Origin: Planctomycetota bacterium
GTDB taxonomy: Bacteria; Planctomycetota; Planctomycetia; Gemmatales; Gemmataceae
Direction: 5' to 3'
Assembly (NCBI GenBank): GCA_016872605.1
Contig: VGZI01000001.1
Location: 62,001 to 126,000 of the forward strand
DNA length: 64,000 nt
The notes below the pieces were generated by a model. That model was not told the origin of the DNA and did no database searches. It saw nothing but the letters and a program-made list of their open reading frames with translations. The position numbers and the translations under genes are program-made. Below are positions 8,328-17,300 of this stretch, in pieces (the stretch's first letter is position 1; each line of letters begins with the position of its first letter).

Positions 8328-10735
8328 GCGATCGGCCGTTCAACGAGGATGAGTTGCTCGAACTGCTCGGCGCGGTGCGTGACGAACAGATCACGTCGGA
8401 GCAACTTGCGCGGCTGGAGGCGATCCTGATCCACAGCGCTGAAGCTCGCACGTACTACTTGCGTTTCATGGCGATTCACGGATTGCTCGAACAGTCGACG
8501 ATCGCGTTTCCGGTTCCGCAGGAGGCCGCGCCGGCATCGACGACACCGCCCATGCCATCGAGACCCGTGTGGCCGATTGTGCTGGCGGGGATGGCGATCG
8601 CGATTGCCGTCGGTGTTGGGTTTGTCGTGTGGTGGGCGATTTCTGGTCCGACGGGCGAGGGGACGCCGCCGGGGAATTTGCCCACGATCGCCTGGACGCC
8701 CACGCCGATCGGCAACGCGAAGTTCGAAAAGACGGGCCCGAACACGCTGCGGCTCGATCGTGGTGAGGTTCGCATCGAGACGCAGGGCAACGCCGGCCAC
8801 GCCCCGATTGTCGTCGAAACGCCGGCGGGCAAGGTCTCCATTACCGGCTCCGATGTCCTCGTCGGTGCGTACGAAGTTACCGATTCAGAGAAAAAAGGAG
8901 AGAACCAAATGATGCATTTCACGCGGGTATTGGTGTTAACCGGCATGGTCACGCTGATAAATCAACACGGGTCGATCACCGGCGAGGCCAACACGCTCCT
9001 GGCGACCGAGCCAGGACGTGCGCCGGCCAAGTTGGTGGTCGAAGCCAACACCGAGTTCGGCCTCGATCTGTATCGGCAACTCGTCAAACAGCAGGAGGAG
9101 AAGAACCTCTTCTTCAGCCCGTACTCGATCTCGATCGCCCTCGCCATGGCTTCCGAAGGTGCACGTGGCAAGACGGCTGACGAGTTCGGCAACGTCCTGC
9201 ACTTCCCCAAGGAGGCTCGCCGAATCGGCGCCGACGCTCAGACGATTCCCTGGCAAACCGCGATGATTCACACGGGACTCGCGCAAGTCAGTCGCGATCT
9301 CGTCGGCCAGGCAAAAAAAGACGCGGGCGGGTTCGACCTGCGTATCGCCAACGCTTTCTGGGCCGAGCAGACGTACCCGTTTGATCCGCGCTTTGTGAAG
9401 ACGCTCAACGATTCCTACGGGACAGGCGGGGCATTCCCGTGCGACTTCGCCGCCAAGTCCGAAGCGGAACGCCAACGCATCAACCGTTGGGTGGAGAACA
9501 ACACCAACCAGCGCATCAAGGACCTCATGCCCGCCGGTTCGGTCGGCCCGCTTACGCGCATGGTGCTCACCAACGCCATCTACTTCAAGGGAGACTGGGT
9601 GCAGAAGTTCGACAAACGGCAAACAAAGCCAGGAAACTTCACGACGATCACAGGCAAGTCGGTCAAGGCGCCAATGATGTCGAGCAAGTTCGACCGTGTC
9701 AACTTCGCGTTCATCGGCAAAGGCGATCCGACGCAATCGCTCAAGACTGGCGTTATGGGCAACTTCCGCCTCGTCGAGTTGCCTTACAAGGGCGGCCTTT
9801 CGATGGTCCTGATCGCGCCCGACAATGTGCGAGGCCTGCCGGCGCTCGAAGCCAACCTGACAGCGCAAACGCTCCGCGCCTGGCTGAGCAAGCTTCGTGC
9901 GGAAGAAGACGTAAAAGTAACGCTGCCCCGCTTCAAGTTCACCAGCGACAATGAATTGTCCGAGCTGCTCAAGCGATTGGGCCTGGTTCGCGCCTTTGAG
10001 ACGCCCGGCGAAAATGGGGCCGACTTCTCCGGGATGGTTCAAGGCGGCAAGCGCGATCTGACGGTCAGCGGCGTGCATCACAAGGCGTTCGTCGCGGTGA
10101 ATGAGGAAGGCACGGAGGCCGCCGCCGCGACGGGCATCGGGCTCAAGGGGGGAGGCCCGCCGAAGCTGCCGCCGCAGTTCGTCGCCGATCGTCCGTTTAT
10201 CTTCCTGATCCGCGATCCGAAATCCGGAACCGTCTTGTTCATGGGCCGCGTCACCGATGCCTCGGGAGTCGCCAACACCGATCGCAGCGAATCCGACGAA
10301 GCCGGCTTGAAGCAGGCCCGCGAGACGCCGACCAAACACGCGCTTTATCAACCGCTCAAGGATGCCGCCGGCGTGGCGATCATTCGCGCCTACCGCGATC
10401 CGAGCGGCCTGCTAGACCTCGACGGCGATGGCATGGGAGGCATGATCCTCAAGTGCCGGGCGGTCCTCAATCTCAAAGGCGAGATCAAGACGGGAACGAT
10501 TTCGTCGATCTTGTTCGGCAGGAACGTGATGGAGTCGGAGGCAGGCCGCGAGTTCTGCGATTTCTTCAACCCGACCTACGGGACGTACACGGTCGTCGTG
10601 CCCTACCGTCGTGAGGCAAACCGCCTGGTCGTCGACCGCGTCATCGACGCCGACGAACAGGCGCTTCTCCTGCTCTCCAACATCTACGGCATCCCGGTCG
10701 ACCGGCTGACCTCGGCCGTCAAGACCGGCAAGTGA
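8324..10735 (+). CDS. Anti-sigma/FecR-like membrane protein fused to a serpin
   Basis: The 803-residue protein starts in an ATGA overlap with the sigma factor gene. Residues 1-55 are helical (LLELLGAVRDEQITSEQLAR), as in planctomycete anti-sigma N-termini. Residues about 83-106 are one membrane helix (VLAGMAIAIAVGVGFVVWWA). Residues about 125-235 resemble a FecR domain (GEVRIETQG ... TPAGKVSITGSDVLVG). Residues about 240-647 are a full serpin: NLFFSPYSISIALAMASEGA, NAIYFKGDW, and the hinge VNEEGTEAAAATGIG near 590-605, then DRPFIFLIRDPKSGTVLFMG. An Ala-rich hinge is typical of inhibitory serpins. The scissile P1 residue falls in the Lys-Gly-Gly-Gly stretch but cannot be fixed. Residues 650-803 match no family I know. 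The serpin should lie outside the cytoplasm. Confidence 0.85.
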   Translation: MSDRPFNEDELLELLGAVRDEQITSEQLARLEAILIHSAEARTYYLRFMAIHGLLEQSTIAFPVPQEAAPASTTPPMPSRPVWPIVLAGMAIAIAVGVGFVVWWAISGPTGEGTPPGNLPTIAWTPTPIGNAKFEKTGPNTLRLDRGEVRIETQGNAGHAPIVVETPAGKVSITGSDVLVGAYEVTDSEKKGENQMMHFTRVLVLTGMVTLINQHGSITGEANTLLATEPGRAPAKLVVEANTEFGLDLYRQLVKQQEEKNLFFSPYSISIALAMASEGARGKTADEFGNVLHFPKEARRIGADAQTIPWQTAMIHTGLAQVSRDLVGQAKKDAGGFDLRIANAFWAEQTYPFDPRFVKTLNDSYGTGGAFPCDFAAKSEAERQRINRWVENNTNQRIKDLMPAGSVGPLTRMVLTNAIYFKGDWVQKFDKRQTKPGNFTTITGKSVKAPMMSSKFDRVNFAFIGKGDPTQSLKTGVMGNFRLVELPYKGGLSMVLIAPDNVRGLPALEANLTAQTLRAWLSKLRAEEDVKVTLPRFKFTSDNELSELLKRLGLVRAFETPGENGADFSGMVQGGKRDLTVSGVHHKAFVAVNEEGTEAAAATGIGLKGGGPPKLPPQFVADRPFIFLIRDPKSGTVLFMGRVTDASGVANTDRSESDEAGLKQARETPTKHALYQPLKDAAGVAIIRAYRDPSGLLDLDGDGMGGMILKCRAVLNLKGEIKTGTISSILFGRNVMESEAGREFCDFFNPTYGTYTVVVPYRREANRLVVDRVIDADEQALLLLSNIYGIPVDRLTSAVKTGK

Positions 10736-10820
10736 TCCCTCATGGGCGACGGCGCCGTCGGGTCACCTCCCCAGGGTCCGGCGGCCCGTCCATTTTCAAG
10801 GCGATGCAGCGGCGGATTCG

Positions 10821-12275
10821 TCACTCCGGTGCGCGAACGACCACCGGCGGGAGCGGCGCTTGACGGCGTCGATTCGGGTTCCAGAGCTGGAAGCCGATAT
10901 CCACACCGGGATCCATGAAGCGATGCCGATCGATGTTGCCGCCGTCGTCCTTGCAATCGACGCCGACCGAATAGACAACGATTCCATCCTTGGTGCGGCG
11001 ATACCGGATCGGTTGTCCGTCGAATGGATCGATCGGAATCGCGTCGAGTAGTTTTTCCTTCACCAACTCCTCCAACGAATCGGGCCAGGCCTTCTTGGCG
11101 AGCCGATAACGCTCACAGGCGACGGCAACCGCGGCGCTGCGCAGCATGGCTTGCGTACGGCAGTCGGCACGGCTAACTTTATGCACTGCTGGCATCAGAC
11201 GGCGGATCAGCGGGTTTGACGATGTCGTGACCTCCGATTCCCATTCTTCGAGCTTGGCTTGACGCTCCCAAAGCGGCAATTTGCCCAATTCGACAAGCCG
11301 ATTCTGACTACGGAGAAACTCCGGATAGTGCTTCAGCAGCGTCGTGGGGAAGTGATCGGCGAAGAACGCCTGCAGGGCTCGCATGAACGAATCGTTGGCT
11401 CCAGCGCCAAACATGCCTTGCAGGGATTGAACCTTGCCGTCGCGGACGTTGCAAAACAGGTGATGCATCATCGCTCGTTCGCCTCGCAGCCCCAGTGGAA
11501 AAGAAGCGTTATCGAATTCGCGCTCAAGAGCTTTCTGCATCTGGAGCAAGGCACGCTCGCTTGGCTGCCCCTGTGCCAAAGTGCGTTCCAGCGTCAGCAC
11601 GGCATGATTCACAAATGAAACATGAATCAAAAACGTGATAAGGAACAGATCCGTTTCGAACGCCTTTCCGGCCACGAGCATCGCTTCCGACGCCGCTACA
11701 GCCTTGTCGAGATCGCCCATCTGCGCTTGCAGGTAGGCGTCGTTCTGCAGCCAATCCATGATAATCCGCGACTCCTGGTGATGCGGAAGAAGCGTGCTGA
11801 TGCCGTCGTCGGCATACGTTATCGGAAACCGGCCGCGCGGCATGTCTTTGAGCTTGTACGTTTCCTCCACTTCCTTGCCGATCAACTCGAGGCGTTCGCG
11901 CAGGAGTTCTTGTTGCTGAGCGTTGAGTTGGGCCGTGGGAGGCAGGTTTTCGAAGATCTGTTCGTAGTTGGGCGCCGCGCTGACGTGCACCCCGCCTGCC
12001 CGCTGGCGCAGCTTGATGATGAGCAGCGCGGAGTTCTCGTCGTCGGGAACGTTGGGTCGATCGGCTTCAAGCTCGAGAAGCCGCCAGCGAGGCAGATCGA
12101 GCGAGGCCTCCGTCTCGGCCAATTCCCAGTCACGCCGAGTGGACTCGGTGAGATACCACCAGTAGAGAGCGAGGATGCCCGCGACTGCCAGAATGCCCAA
12201 TGCCGCCAGCTGCCACCAGCGGCTACGCGGCGGGCTCTCGCTTTCTGGCGGCGTTGCGGGCGTGGCTGTGCTCAT
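10821..12275 (-). CDS. Membrane-anchored protein of unknown function, planctomycete type
   Basis: The 484-residue product has a Pro/Ser-rich cytoplasmic start, one membrane helix at about residues 20-40 (LAALGILAVAGILALYWWYL), and a long helical extracytoplasmic region. The C-terminal part contains DPFDGQPIRYRRTKDGIVVY followed by SVGVDCKDDGGN, a pattern I associate with planctomycete proteins whose ends resemble the tail of type II pseudopilins. No enzymatic motif is visible. The ATG at 12275 is chosen because GGAG lies 7 bases upstream; a TTG 15 bases earlier is less likely. The gene converges on the serpin gene. Confidence 0.7.
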   Translation of the reverse strand: MSTATPATPPESESPPRSRWWQLAALGILAVAGILALYWWYLTESTRRDWELAETEASLDLPRWRLLELEADRPNVPDDENSALLIIKLRQRAGGVHVSAAPNYEQIFENLPPTAQLNAQQQELLRERLELIGKEVEETYKLKDMPRGRFPITYADDGISTLLPHHQESRIIMDWLQNDAYLQAQMGDLDKAVAASEAMLVAGKAFETDLFLITFLIHVSFVNHAVLTLERTLAQGQPSERALLQMQKALEREFDNASFPLGLRGERAMMHHLFCNVRDGKVQSLQGMFGAGANDSFMRALQAFFADHFPTTLLKHYPEFLRSQNRLVELGKLPLWERQAKLEEWESEVTTSSNPLIRRLMPAVHKVSRADCRTQAMLRSAAVAVACERYRLAKKAWPDSLEELVKEKLLDAIPIDPFDGQPIRYRRTKDGIVVYSVGVDCKDDGGNIDRHRFMDPGVDIGFQLWNPNRRRQAPLPPVVVRAPE

Positions 12276-12315
12276 GTGAGTGCTCCGCAAACGAAAAAAG
12301 AAAACGACCTGTCTT

Positions 12316-12371
12316 CGTTTGGCGTTCGAGCCGCGCCGCGCGATCGCGTGAGGTATGGCGAACGCTAAACG
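12316..12371. repeat. Palindromic element family K
   Basis: CGTTTGGCGTTCG and CGAACGCTAAACG arms flank a GC-rich centre. It lies 40 bases upstream of the start at 12275 and just downstream of the DMFase-like gene. Confidence 0.7.
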
Positions 12372-12374
12372 AGA

Positions 12375-13946
12375 TCAATTGCCGCGAATTGCCCGCTCCA
12401 GCAAATTCCGCGTGATCCGCTGCACCCTTTCATCCGGCCCATGCGGCCGGCTCCAGTGCGACCACGGCAGCATGTGGCCGGGCGGACTGCTTAGACCTTG
12501 CGACCAGAAGATCGTGGACGCGTTGAAGACGAAGTTGCCTTTCGGGCCGGGATAGATGGTCGCTGTCCATTTTTGGGGACGCGTGCCGCCGACCCATGCG
12601 GTACCCTCGGCAACGACTTCTAGGCCCGGCAAGTCGCTGGGCGGGTCGCCGTGATACTCCCAACCGATGAGTCCCGGGATGCGGTCGCCCTTCTTCATGC
12701 CGGTGTCCTTGAAGATCCAGTGGTTGGGCTTGGTGCAGATCCAGTCGCCGCCGCCGTTGACGGGTTCGACGTTACGCGCGCCCATGAGGTAGCCTTCGTC
12801 GGGGCCGCGCTCGGGGAAGGGGCCATGGATCTTTTCGCGATCGACGGCCCACTTGTGCTTGCCACCGTACGGACCGCCGCGAAACATGATGCGATTGGGA
12901 CGGCCGTCGCTCGATGGCGTCTGGGGCGTCACCCAGCAGACGGCATTGCCCGACAGAAACAACAGATTGACCCCGGCGTCGCGCATCTTGACGACATTGT
13001 CGTACGCTCGGCGATCCCAGTATTCGTCATGGGCGACGCTGAGGAAGGCTTTGTGCTTTCCTCTCACCCCCAACCCCTCTCCCGGAGGGCGAGGGGAGAC
13101 CTTGTCGATCATGTCGCTGTTGGAGCAATAGGCGACGTCAAAGCCGTGTTGTTCGAGCCAGTAGGCGAGGGGGAACTCAAAGCAGAGCCATTCGCCGGAG
13201 CCGATTGACATCGGGTTGTCGTAGATTTGGGCGTACTTCGCGTACGGGCGATCGAAGCTGACCTTGCTCCACGGGCCCTGGTTGCCCTTCGGATCGGTGT
13301 AAACAGAATAGTTGTCGGGCCAGCGGTTGTACGCTTGCCAGGTGTTGTCGCTGCACTGAAACAGAATATCGGCGGGGCGGTTATCGCGGACGATAAAGAC
13401 GACGTAGGACTGCCAGTAGGGCTTTTCCCCCTCACCCTTGCCCTCTCCCACCGGGGGAGAGGGATTATCTGGTATCGTCGTCAGCCGGCCGAGATAGACG
13501 CCGCTGGTCCAGTCGGCGGGGATCTTGATGGACGCGGACGGTTCCCACTTGCACTCGCGCAGCCGATGCTCGCCGACCGGCGGGACCGGCTGCGTTTTCC
13601 CGTCGAAAGGCCCGAGCGTGGTCATGAGGCGAGTGCCCTTGCCGGCGTAGTAGCCGGTGCGGAAGATTTCGATCTTGAACTTGGCGGCCGGCGCCGTGCT
13701 GACCATGATCTTGAGCGTATCGCCGGCCTGCACCGATTGATGCGAGCAATAGCCCTCGATGAGCGAAGTGCGGAAGCTGGCCATGCCCTTGTCAAGCTTG
13801 ACGCGCGTGAGTTGCCAGTCGTTCGATCCGGGCTTGGCGTTTTCGATTTGGATGACGTTGCGCTTCGGCGTGGGCTGGGCGAATGCGGTCATCGACAAAT
13901 ACCCTAAGACAACAATCGTCGCAGCTACCATCATTAGGAATCTCAT
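12375..13946 (-). CDS. Secreted N,N-dimethylformamidase beta-subunit-like protein
   Basis: The 523-residue protein begins with a signal peptide (MVAATIVVLGYLSMTAFAQ). The body fits the large-subunit fold of N,N-dimethylformamidase: a beta-sandwich first (HQSVQAGDTLKIMVSTAPAA, IEIFRTGYYAGKGTR, TSGVYLGRLTT), then a flavodoxin-like domain (FQCSDNTWQAYNRWPDNYSV, SVAHDEYWDRRAYDNVVKMR, NLLFLSGNAVCW). Many planctomycete homologues exist and their substrates are unknown, so amidase activity is not assumed. Two short Gly/Pro-rich stretches (NPSPPVGEGKGEGE and [13 protein letters not shown]) are translations of palindromic element family A inserted in frame at 13431-13463 and 13061-13098. Both fall between secondary-structure units. 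No second subunit gene is adjacent. Confidence 0.8.
   Translation of the reverse strand: MRFLMMVAATIVVLGYLSMTAFAQPTPKRNVIQIENAKPGSNDWQLTRVKLDKGMASFRTSLIEGYCSHQSVQAGDTLKIMVSTAPAAKFKIEIFRTGYYAGKGTRLMTTLGPFDGKTQPVPPVGEHRLRECKWEPSASIKIPADWTSGVYLGRLTTIPDNPSPPVGEGKGEGEKPYWQSYVVFIVRDNRPADILFQCSDNTWQAYNRWPDNYSVYTDPKGNQGPWSKVSFDRPYAKYAQIYDNPMSIGSGEWLCFEFPLAYWLEQHGFDVAYCSNSDMIDKVSPRPPGEGLGVRGKHKAFLSVAHDEYWDRRAYDNVVKMRDAGVNLLFLSGNAVCWVTPQTPSSDGRPNRIMFRGGPYGGKHKWAVDREKIHGPFPERGPDEGYLMGARNVEPVNGGGDWICTKPNHWIFKDTGMKKGDRIPGLIGWEYHGDPPSDLPGLEVVAEGTAWVGGTRPQKWTATIYPGPKGNFVFNASTIFWSQGLSSPPGHMLPWSHWSRPHGPDERVQRITRNLLERAIRGN
13061..13098. repeat. Palindromic element family A inside the DMFase-like gene
   Basis: CTCACCCCCAACCCCTCTCC continues into CGGAGGGCGAGGGGAG, a G/C-rich hairpin. 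Nearly identical to the copy in leuS at 14341-14376. Translated in frame as [12 protein letters not shown]. Confidence 0.9.
13431..13463. repeat. Palindromic element family A, second copy in the DMFase-like gene
   Basis: CTCACCCTTGCCCTCTCCCA and CCGGGGGAGAGGG form the hairpin. Translated in frame as NPSPPVGEGKGEGE. The copy is more diverged than the other family A members. Confidence 0.85.
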
Positions 13947-14020
13947 GGCGTGATCTCGTATGGAAGGCGTCAGAACGCAATGCGCGCATTGTGAAGGCTA
14001 GATCAGGGCGCGATTCGGCT

Positions 14021-14087
14021 GTAGGGTGCGTGAGACGCACCATTTGAGGACGGCGTCAATCGGGACGGTGCGTTTCACGCACCCTAC
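14021..14087. repeat. Palindromic element family C, copy 1
   Basis: GTAGGGTGCGTGAGACGCAC and GGTGCGTTTCACGCACCCTA are the outer arms. Other copies lie at 30233-30284 and 48862-48913. Intergenic between leuS (stop at 14089) and the DMFase-like gene. Confidence 0.9.
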
Positions 14088-14088
14088 A

Positions 14089-17037
14089 TTAACCGACCAC
14101 CAGGTTCACCAGCTTGCCCGGGACGACGATGACCTTCTTGATCGTCTTGCCTTCGAGTTGGCTCTTGACTTTGTCGTCATTGCGAGCCGCCTGTTCGAGC
14201 GCGTCTTTACCGATATCGGCGGCGACCGTCAGCTTGGCTTTCACCTTGCCGTTGATCTGCACCGGCACTTCGATGGTGTCGGCCTTGAGCAGGTTCGGGT
14301 CGTAGGTCGGCCACGGTTCGTAGGCGAGGGTGTGATTTCCCTCACCCCCAACCCCTCTCCCGGAGGGCGAGGGGAGTTCGGCCAACGCCTGCCAGAGTTC
14401 TTCGGCGATGTGCGGGGCGAAAGGGCTGAGTAGGAGCACGAGCGTCTTGAGCACGCTGCGCGGGCGCACCGTTTGCTTCGTCAAGTGGTTCGTGAACTCC
14501 ATCATCGCCGAGATGGCGGTATTCAACGACATCGTGTCCAGATCGTCGGTGACGCGTTGGATCGTCTGATGCAACAGCCGCAGCGTTTCCTTATCCGGTT
14601 CGACATCCTGCACCGCGTCGAGCAACTTGACGGCTTCGTGGCGGTCGTCGATCGCCAGGCGCCAGACGCGATTGAGAAAACGGTACACCCCTTCGACGCC
14701 GCGCATGCTCCACGGCTTGGTTGCTTCGAGCGGGCCCATGAACATTTCGTAGAGCCGCAGGCTATCGGCGCCGTACTGATTGACAACGTCGTCCGGGTTA
14801 ATGACGTTGCCTCGGCTCTTGGACATCTTGTCGGCGCGTGGCGTAAGCTCGACCGACCGATCGTCTTTCTTGTAGTACTTGCCGCCTTCCGCGACGATCT
14901 CATCCTCGGTGTAGAACGTGTCGCCGGCGTAATAGCGCGTCTCGCCGAGGATCATGCCCTGATTGACGAGCCGCTTGAACGGCTCGGCGCACGGCACGTG
15001 GCCGCGATCGAAGAGGACCTTGTGCCAGAATCGCGAATAGAGCAGGTGCAGGACCGCGTGCTCGGCGCCGCCGACGTAGAGATCGACCGGCAGCCATTGC
15101 TTGAGCTTGGCCGAATCGCAAAACGCCTTGTCGTTCTTTGCGTCCAGATAACGAAGATAGTACCAGCACGAGCCGGCCCATTGCGGCATCGTGTTTGTCT
15201 CGCGGCGATAGCGCTTGCCGTTCTTCTCGACGAACAACCAATCCTTGGCCTTCGACAGCGGCGGCTCGGGATTGCCGGTCGGTTTGTAATCCTCGAGCTT
15301 CGGCAATTCCAACGGCAACTCGCTCGCCGTCAGTGCTTCGATCACGCCTGTCGGATTGCCTGCCGAATCGATCTCGTGCAGAATTGGGAACGGCTCGCCC
15401 CAATAGCGTTGCCGGCTGAAGAGCCAATCGCGCAGTTTGTAGTTGATCTTGCGCTTGCCTTTCCCCTCCTTCTCGAGCCACGCGATGATCGAGGCCTTGA
15501 ACGAAGCCGTCGGCTGCCCCGTGAACGAGCCCGAGTTGATCGCCGTCCCTTCGTCGGAAAAGCACTCCGCGAAGGTCGTGATCCACGAACGGTAAATCTC
15601 CTCGGTCATCGTCAGCGGATTGTCGAATCCTCGAACCAGCAGCGACGTCATTCGGCCCAAGAGTGCGGCCTCGTCTTGCGACAAGGTGCTCACCTTGGGA
15701 TCCTTGATCAAAGCCATCCCGGCCGAGTAATGGGGATCCTTGAAAAAACGCTGCAAGACCTTGAACACCTTGGTTGCTTCGAGCCAATCCTTCGGCGGCA
15801 GCACGACCGGGCGAATCGGCAGGTTGTAGGTCCGCGCGAACTCGAAGTCGCGTTCGTCATGCGCCGGCACCGCCATGATGGCCCCGGTGCCGTACGTGGC
15901 CAGGACATAGTCGGCGATCCAGATCGGGATCGACTCGCCATTTACCGGGTTTATCGCATAGGCGCCGGTGAACACGCCGGTCTTCTTTTTCGCCAGCTCG
16001 GTGCGTTCCAGATCGCTCTTGGACGCAGCCTCTTTCTTGTACGCCGCGACGGCGGCAGCCTGCGCGGGCGTCGTGATGGCATCGACGAGCGCATGCTCTG
16101 GCGCCAGCACCATGTACGTCGCGCCGAAGAGCGTGTCGGGGCGGGTGGTGAAGACGCGAATGGTCAGAGCCTGAAGCGTTAGCGAAGACGGCCCCCTCTT
16201 CGCTAACGCTTCAGGCTCTGACGGAAGCGCGAAATCGACTTCAGCGCCTTCGCTCTTGCCGATCCAGTTGCGTTGCTGCTCCTTGATGGCGACGGGCCAA
16301 TCGACGGTGTCGAGATCGTCGAGCAGGCGCTCGGCGTAGTCGGTGATGCGGAGCATCCATTGCTTGAGCGGCATGCGGACGACGGGATGGTTGCCACGCT
16401 CGGACTTGCCGTCGATGACTTCTTCGTTGGCGAGGACGGTGCCGAGGGCAGGGCACCAGTTGACCGGAACCTCGGCTTGATAGGCGAGCCGTTTGCTGTC
16501 GCGATAGGTCCGGATCGCCTTGTCGCCCTGCGATTTCACTTCGGCGGGAATCGGCAACTCGCTGATCGGGCGGCCTTTCTTTTGCTCGGCGTCGTACCAG
16601 GTGTCGAACAGTACGAGGAATATCCACTGCGTCCACTTGAAGTAGTTCGGATCGGTCGTGTCGACTTCACGGTCCCAATCGTAACTGAAACCGAGCATCT
16701 TGATCTGGCGACGAAACGTATTGATGTTGTTCTGCGTGGTGACGGCCGGATGTGTGCCCGTTTGAATCGCGTATTGCTCGGCGGGCAGACCGAAGGCGTC
16801 CCAGCCCATCGGATGCAGGACGTTGAAGCCGCGCATGCGTTTGTAGCGGGCGAGGATGTCGGTCGCCGTGTAGCCTTCGGGATGGCCGACATGCAATCCG
16901 GAGCCGGACGGGTACGGGAACATGTCGAGGATGTAGTACTTCGGCTTGTTCGCCGCGTCGGGCGTGCGGAAGGTTTTGGATTCCTCCCACAGTTTCTGCC
17001 AGCGCGGCTCGATGACTTTCGGGTTATAGCTTGGCAT
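14089..17037 (-). CDS. leuS: Leucyl-tRNA synthetase
   Basis: The 982-residue class I synthetase charges tRNA-Leu. The HIGH-type motif is in [16 protein letters not shown] near residue 40, the CP1 editing domain follows (about 225-430, with [16 protein letters not shown]), and KMSKS occurs as DKMSKSRGN. The C-terminal end ([13 protein letters not shown] ... [13 protein letters not shown]) is the expected LeuRS tail. The protein is about 100 residues longer than many bacterial LeuRS. Part of the excess comes from two translated palindromes: [19 protein letters not shown] at about 272-291 at the start of the editing domain, and [13 protein letters not shown] at about 887-899 after the anticodon-binding helices. 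Both replace surface loops in the E. coli enzyme, so activity is probably kept. Confidence 0.97.
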   Translation of the reverse strand: MPSYNPKVIEPRWQKLWEESKTFRTPDAANKPKYYILDMFPYPSGSGLHVGHPEGYTATDILARYKRMRGFNVLHPMGWDAFGLPAEQYAIQTGTHPAVTTQNNINTFRRQIKMLGFSYDWDREVDTTDPNYFKWTQWIFLVLFDTWYDAEQKKGRPISELPIPAEVKSQGDKAIRTYRDSKRLAYQAEVPVNWCPALGTVLANEEVIDGKSERGNHPVVRMPLKQWMLRITDYAERLLDDLDTVDWPVAIKEQQRNWIGKSEGAEVDFALPSEPEALAKRGPSSLTLQALTIRVFTTRPDTLFGATYMVLAPEHALVDAITTPAQAAAVAAYKKEAASKSDLERTELAKKKTGVFTGAYAINPVNGESIPIWIADYVLATYGTGAIMAVPAHDERDFEFARTYNLPIRPVVLPPKDWLEATKVFKVLQRFFKDPHYSAGMALIKDPKVSTLSQDEAALLGRMTSLLVRGFDNPLTMTEEIYRSWITTFAECFSDEGTAINSGSFTGQPTASFKASIIAWLEKEGKGKRKINYKLRDWLFSRQRYWGEPFPILHEIDSAGNPTGVIEALTASELPLELPKLEDYKPTGNPEPPLSKAKDWLFVEKNGKRYRRETNTMPQWAGSCWYYLRYLDAKNDKAFCDSAKLKQWLPVDLYVGGAEHAVLHLLYSRFWHKVLFDRGHVPCAEPFKRLVNQGMILGETRYYAGDTFYTEDEIVAEGGKYYKKDDRSVELTPRADKMSKSRGNVINPDDVVNQYGADSLRLYEMFMGPLEATKPWSMRGVEGVYRFLNRVWRLAIDDRHEAVKLLDAVQDVEPDKETLRLLHQTIQRVTDDLDTMSLNTAISAMMEFTNHLTKQTVRPRSVLKTLVLLLSPFAPHIAEELWQALAELPSPSGRGVGGEGNHTLAYEPWPTYDPNLLKADTIEVPVQINGKVKAKLTVAADIGKDALEQAARNDDKVKSQLEGKTIKKVIVVPGKLVNLVVG
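14341..14376. repeat. Palindromic element family A inside leuS
   Basis: CTCACCCCCAACCCCTCTCC plus CGGAGGGCGAGGGGAG, identical over its core to 13061-13098. It adds [12 protein letters not shown] to LeuRS without changing the frame. Confidence 0.92.
16164..16221. repeat. Palindromic element family B inside leuS
   Basis: TCAGAGCCTGAAGCGTTAGC and its mirror GCTAACGCTTCAGGCTCTGA are 24-bp arms around a short loop. A second copy is intergenic at 20827-20885. It is translated in frame as [19 protein letters not shown]. Confidence 0.93.
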
Positions 17038-17070
17038 GATTCGGGCAGCTCCTTCGCGTTGTTTCGCCTC

Positions 17071-17133
17071 CGTTTAGCCGCTCGCCTCTGGCGAGGGTGG
17101 TTGTCGCGCTCGCCAAAGGCGAGCGGCTAAACG
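17071..17133. repeat. Palindromic element family E, copy 1
   Basis: CGTTTAGCCGCTCGCCTCTG and the mirror GCCAAAGGCGAGCGGCTAAA form a long stem between the divergent leuS and MFS-acyltransferase genes. A half-length relative is at 21365-21392. Confidence 0.88.
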
Positions 17134-17243
17134 CGCCTCCACTACGATTACGTTAGCGTCCCATGCCAACGCGTCAACGCCGCGGCGATTTCATATCATC
17201 CACGACGGACAGGCAACGTTACGATGAGGTTCAAGCCCATTCA

Positions 17244-17293
17244 CGTTTGCGTTTAGCGCACACAAGGCGCGGGGCGAGCGCTAAACGTAAACG
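17244..17293. repeat. Palindromic element family K before the MFS-acyltransferase gene
   Basis: CGTTTGCGTTTAGCGC and GCGCTAAACGTAAACG are near-perfect arms. The element ends 8 bases before the ATG at 17301, so its hairpin would lie in or next to the ribosome binding region. Confidence 0.8.
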
Positions 17294-17300
17294 GGGAAAC

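Noticed and set aside
8936-10351. 471-codon open frame antisense to the serpin gene
   Set aside because: Shadow of the serpin coding region, no recognisable protein features.
13061-14376. Short palindromes taken as a CRISPR-like array
   Set aside because: Copies are irregularly spaced, mostly inside genes, and there are no uniform spacers or cas genes.
14473-16182. 569-codon open frame antisense to leuS
   Set aside because: Shadow of leuS; composition is typical of third-position GC bias.
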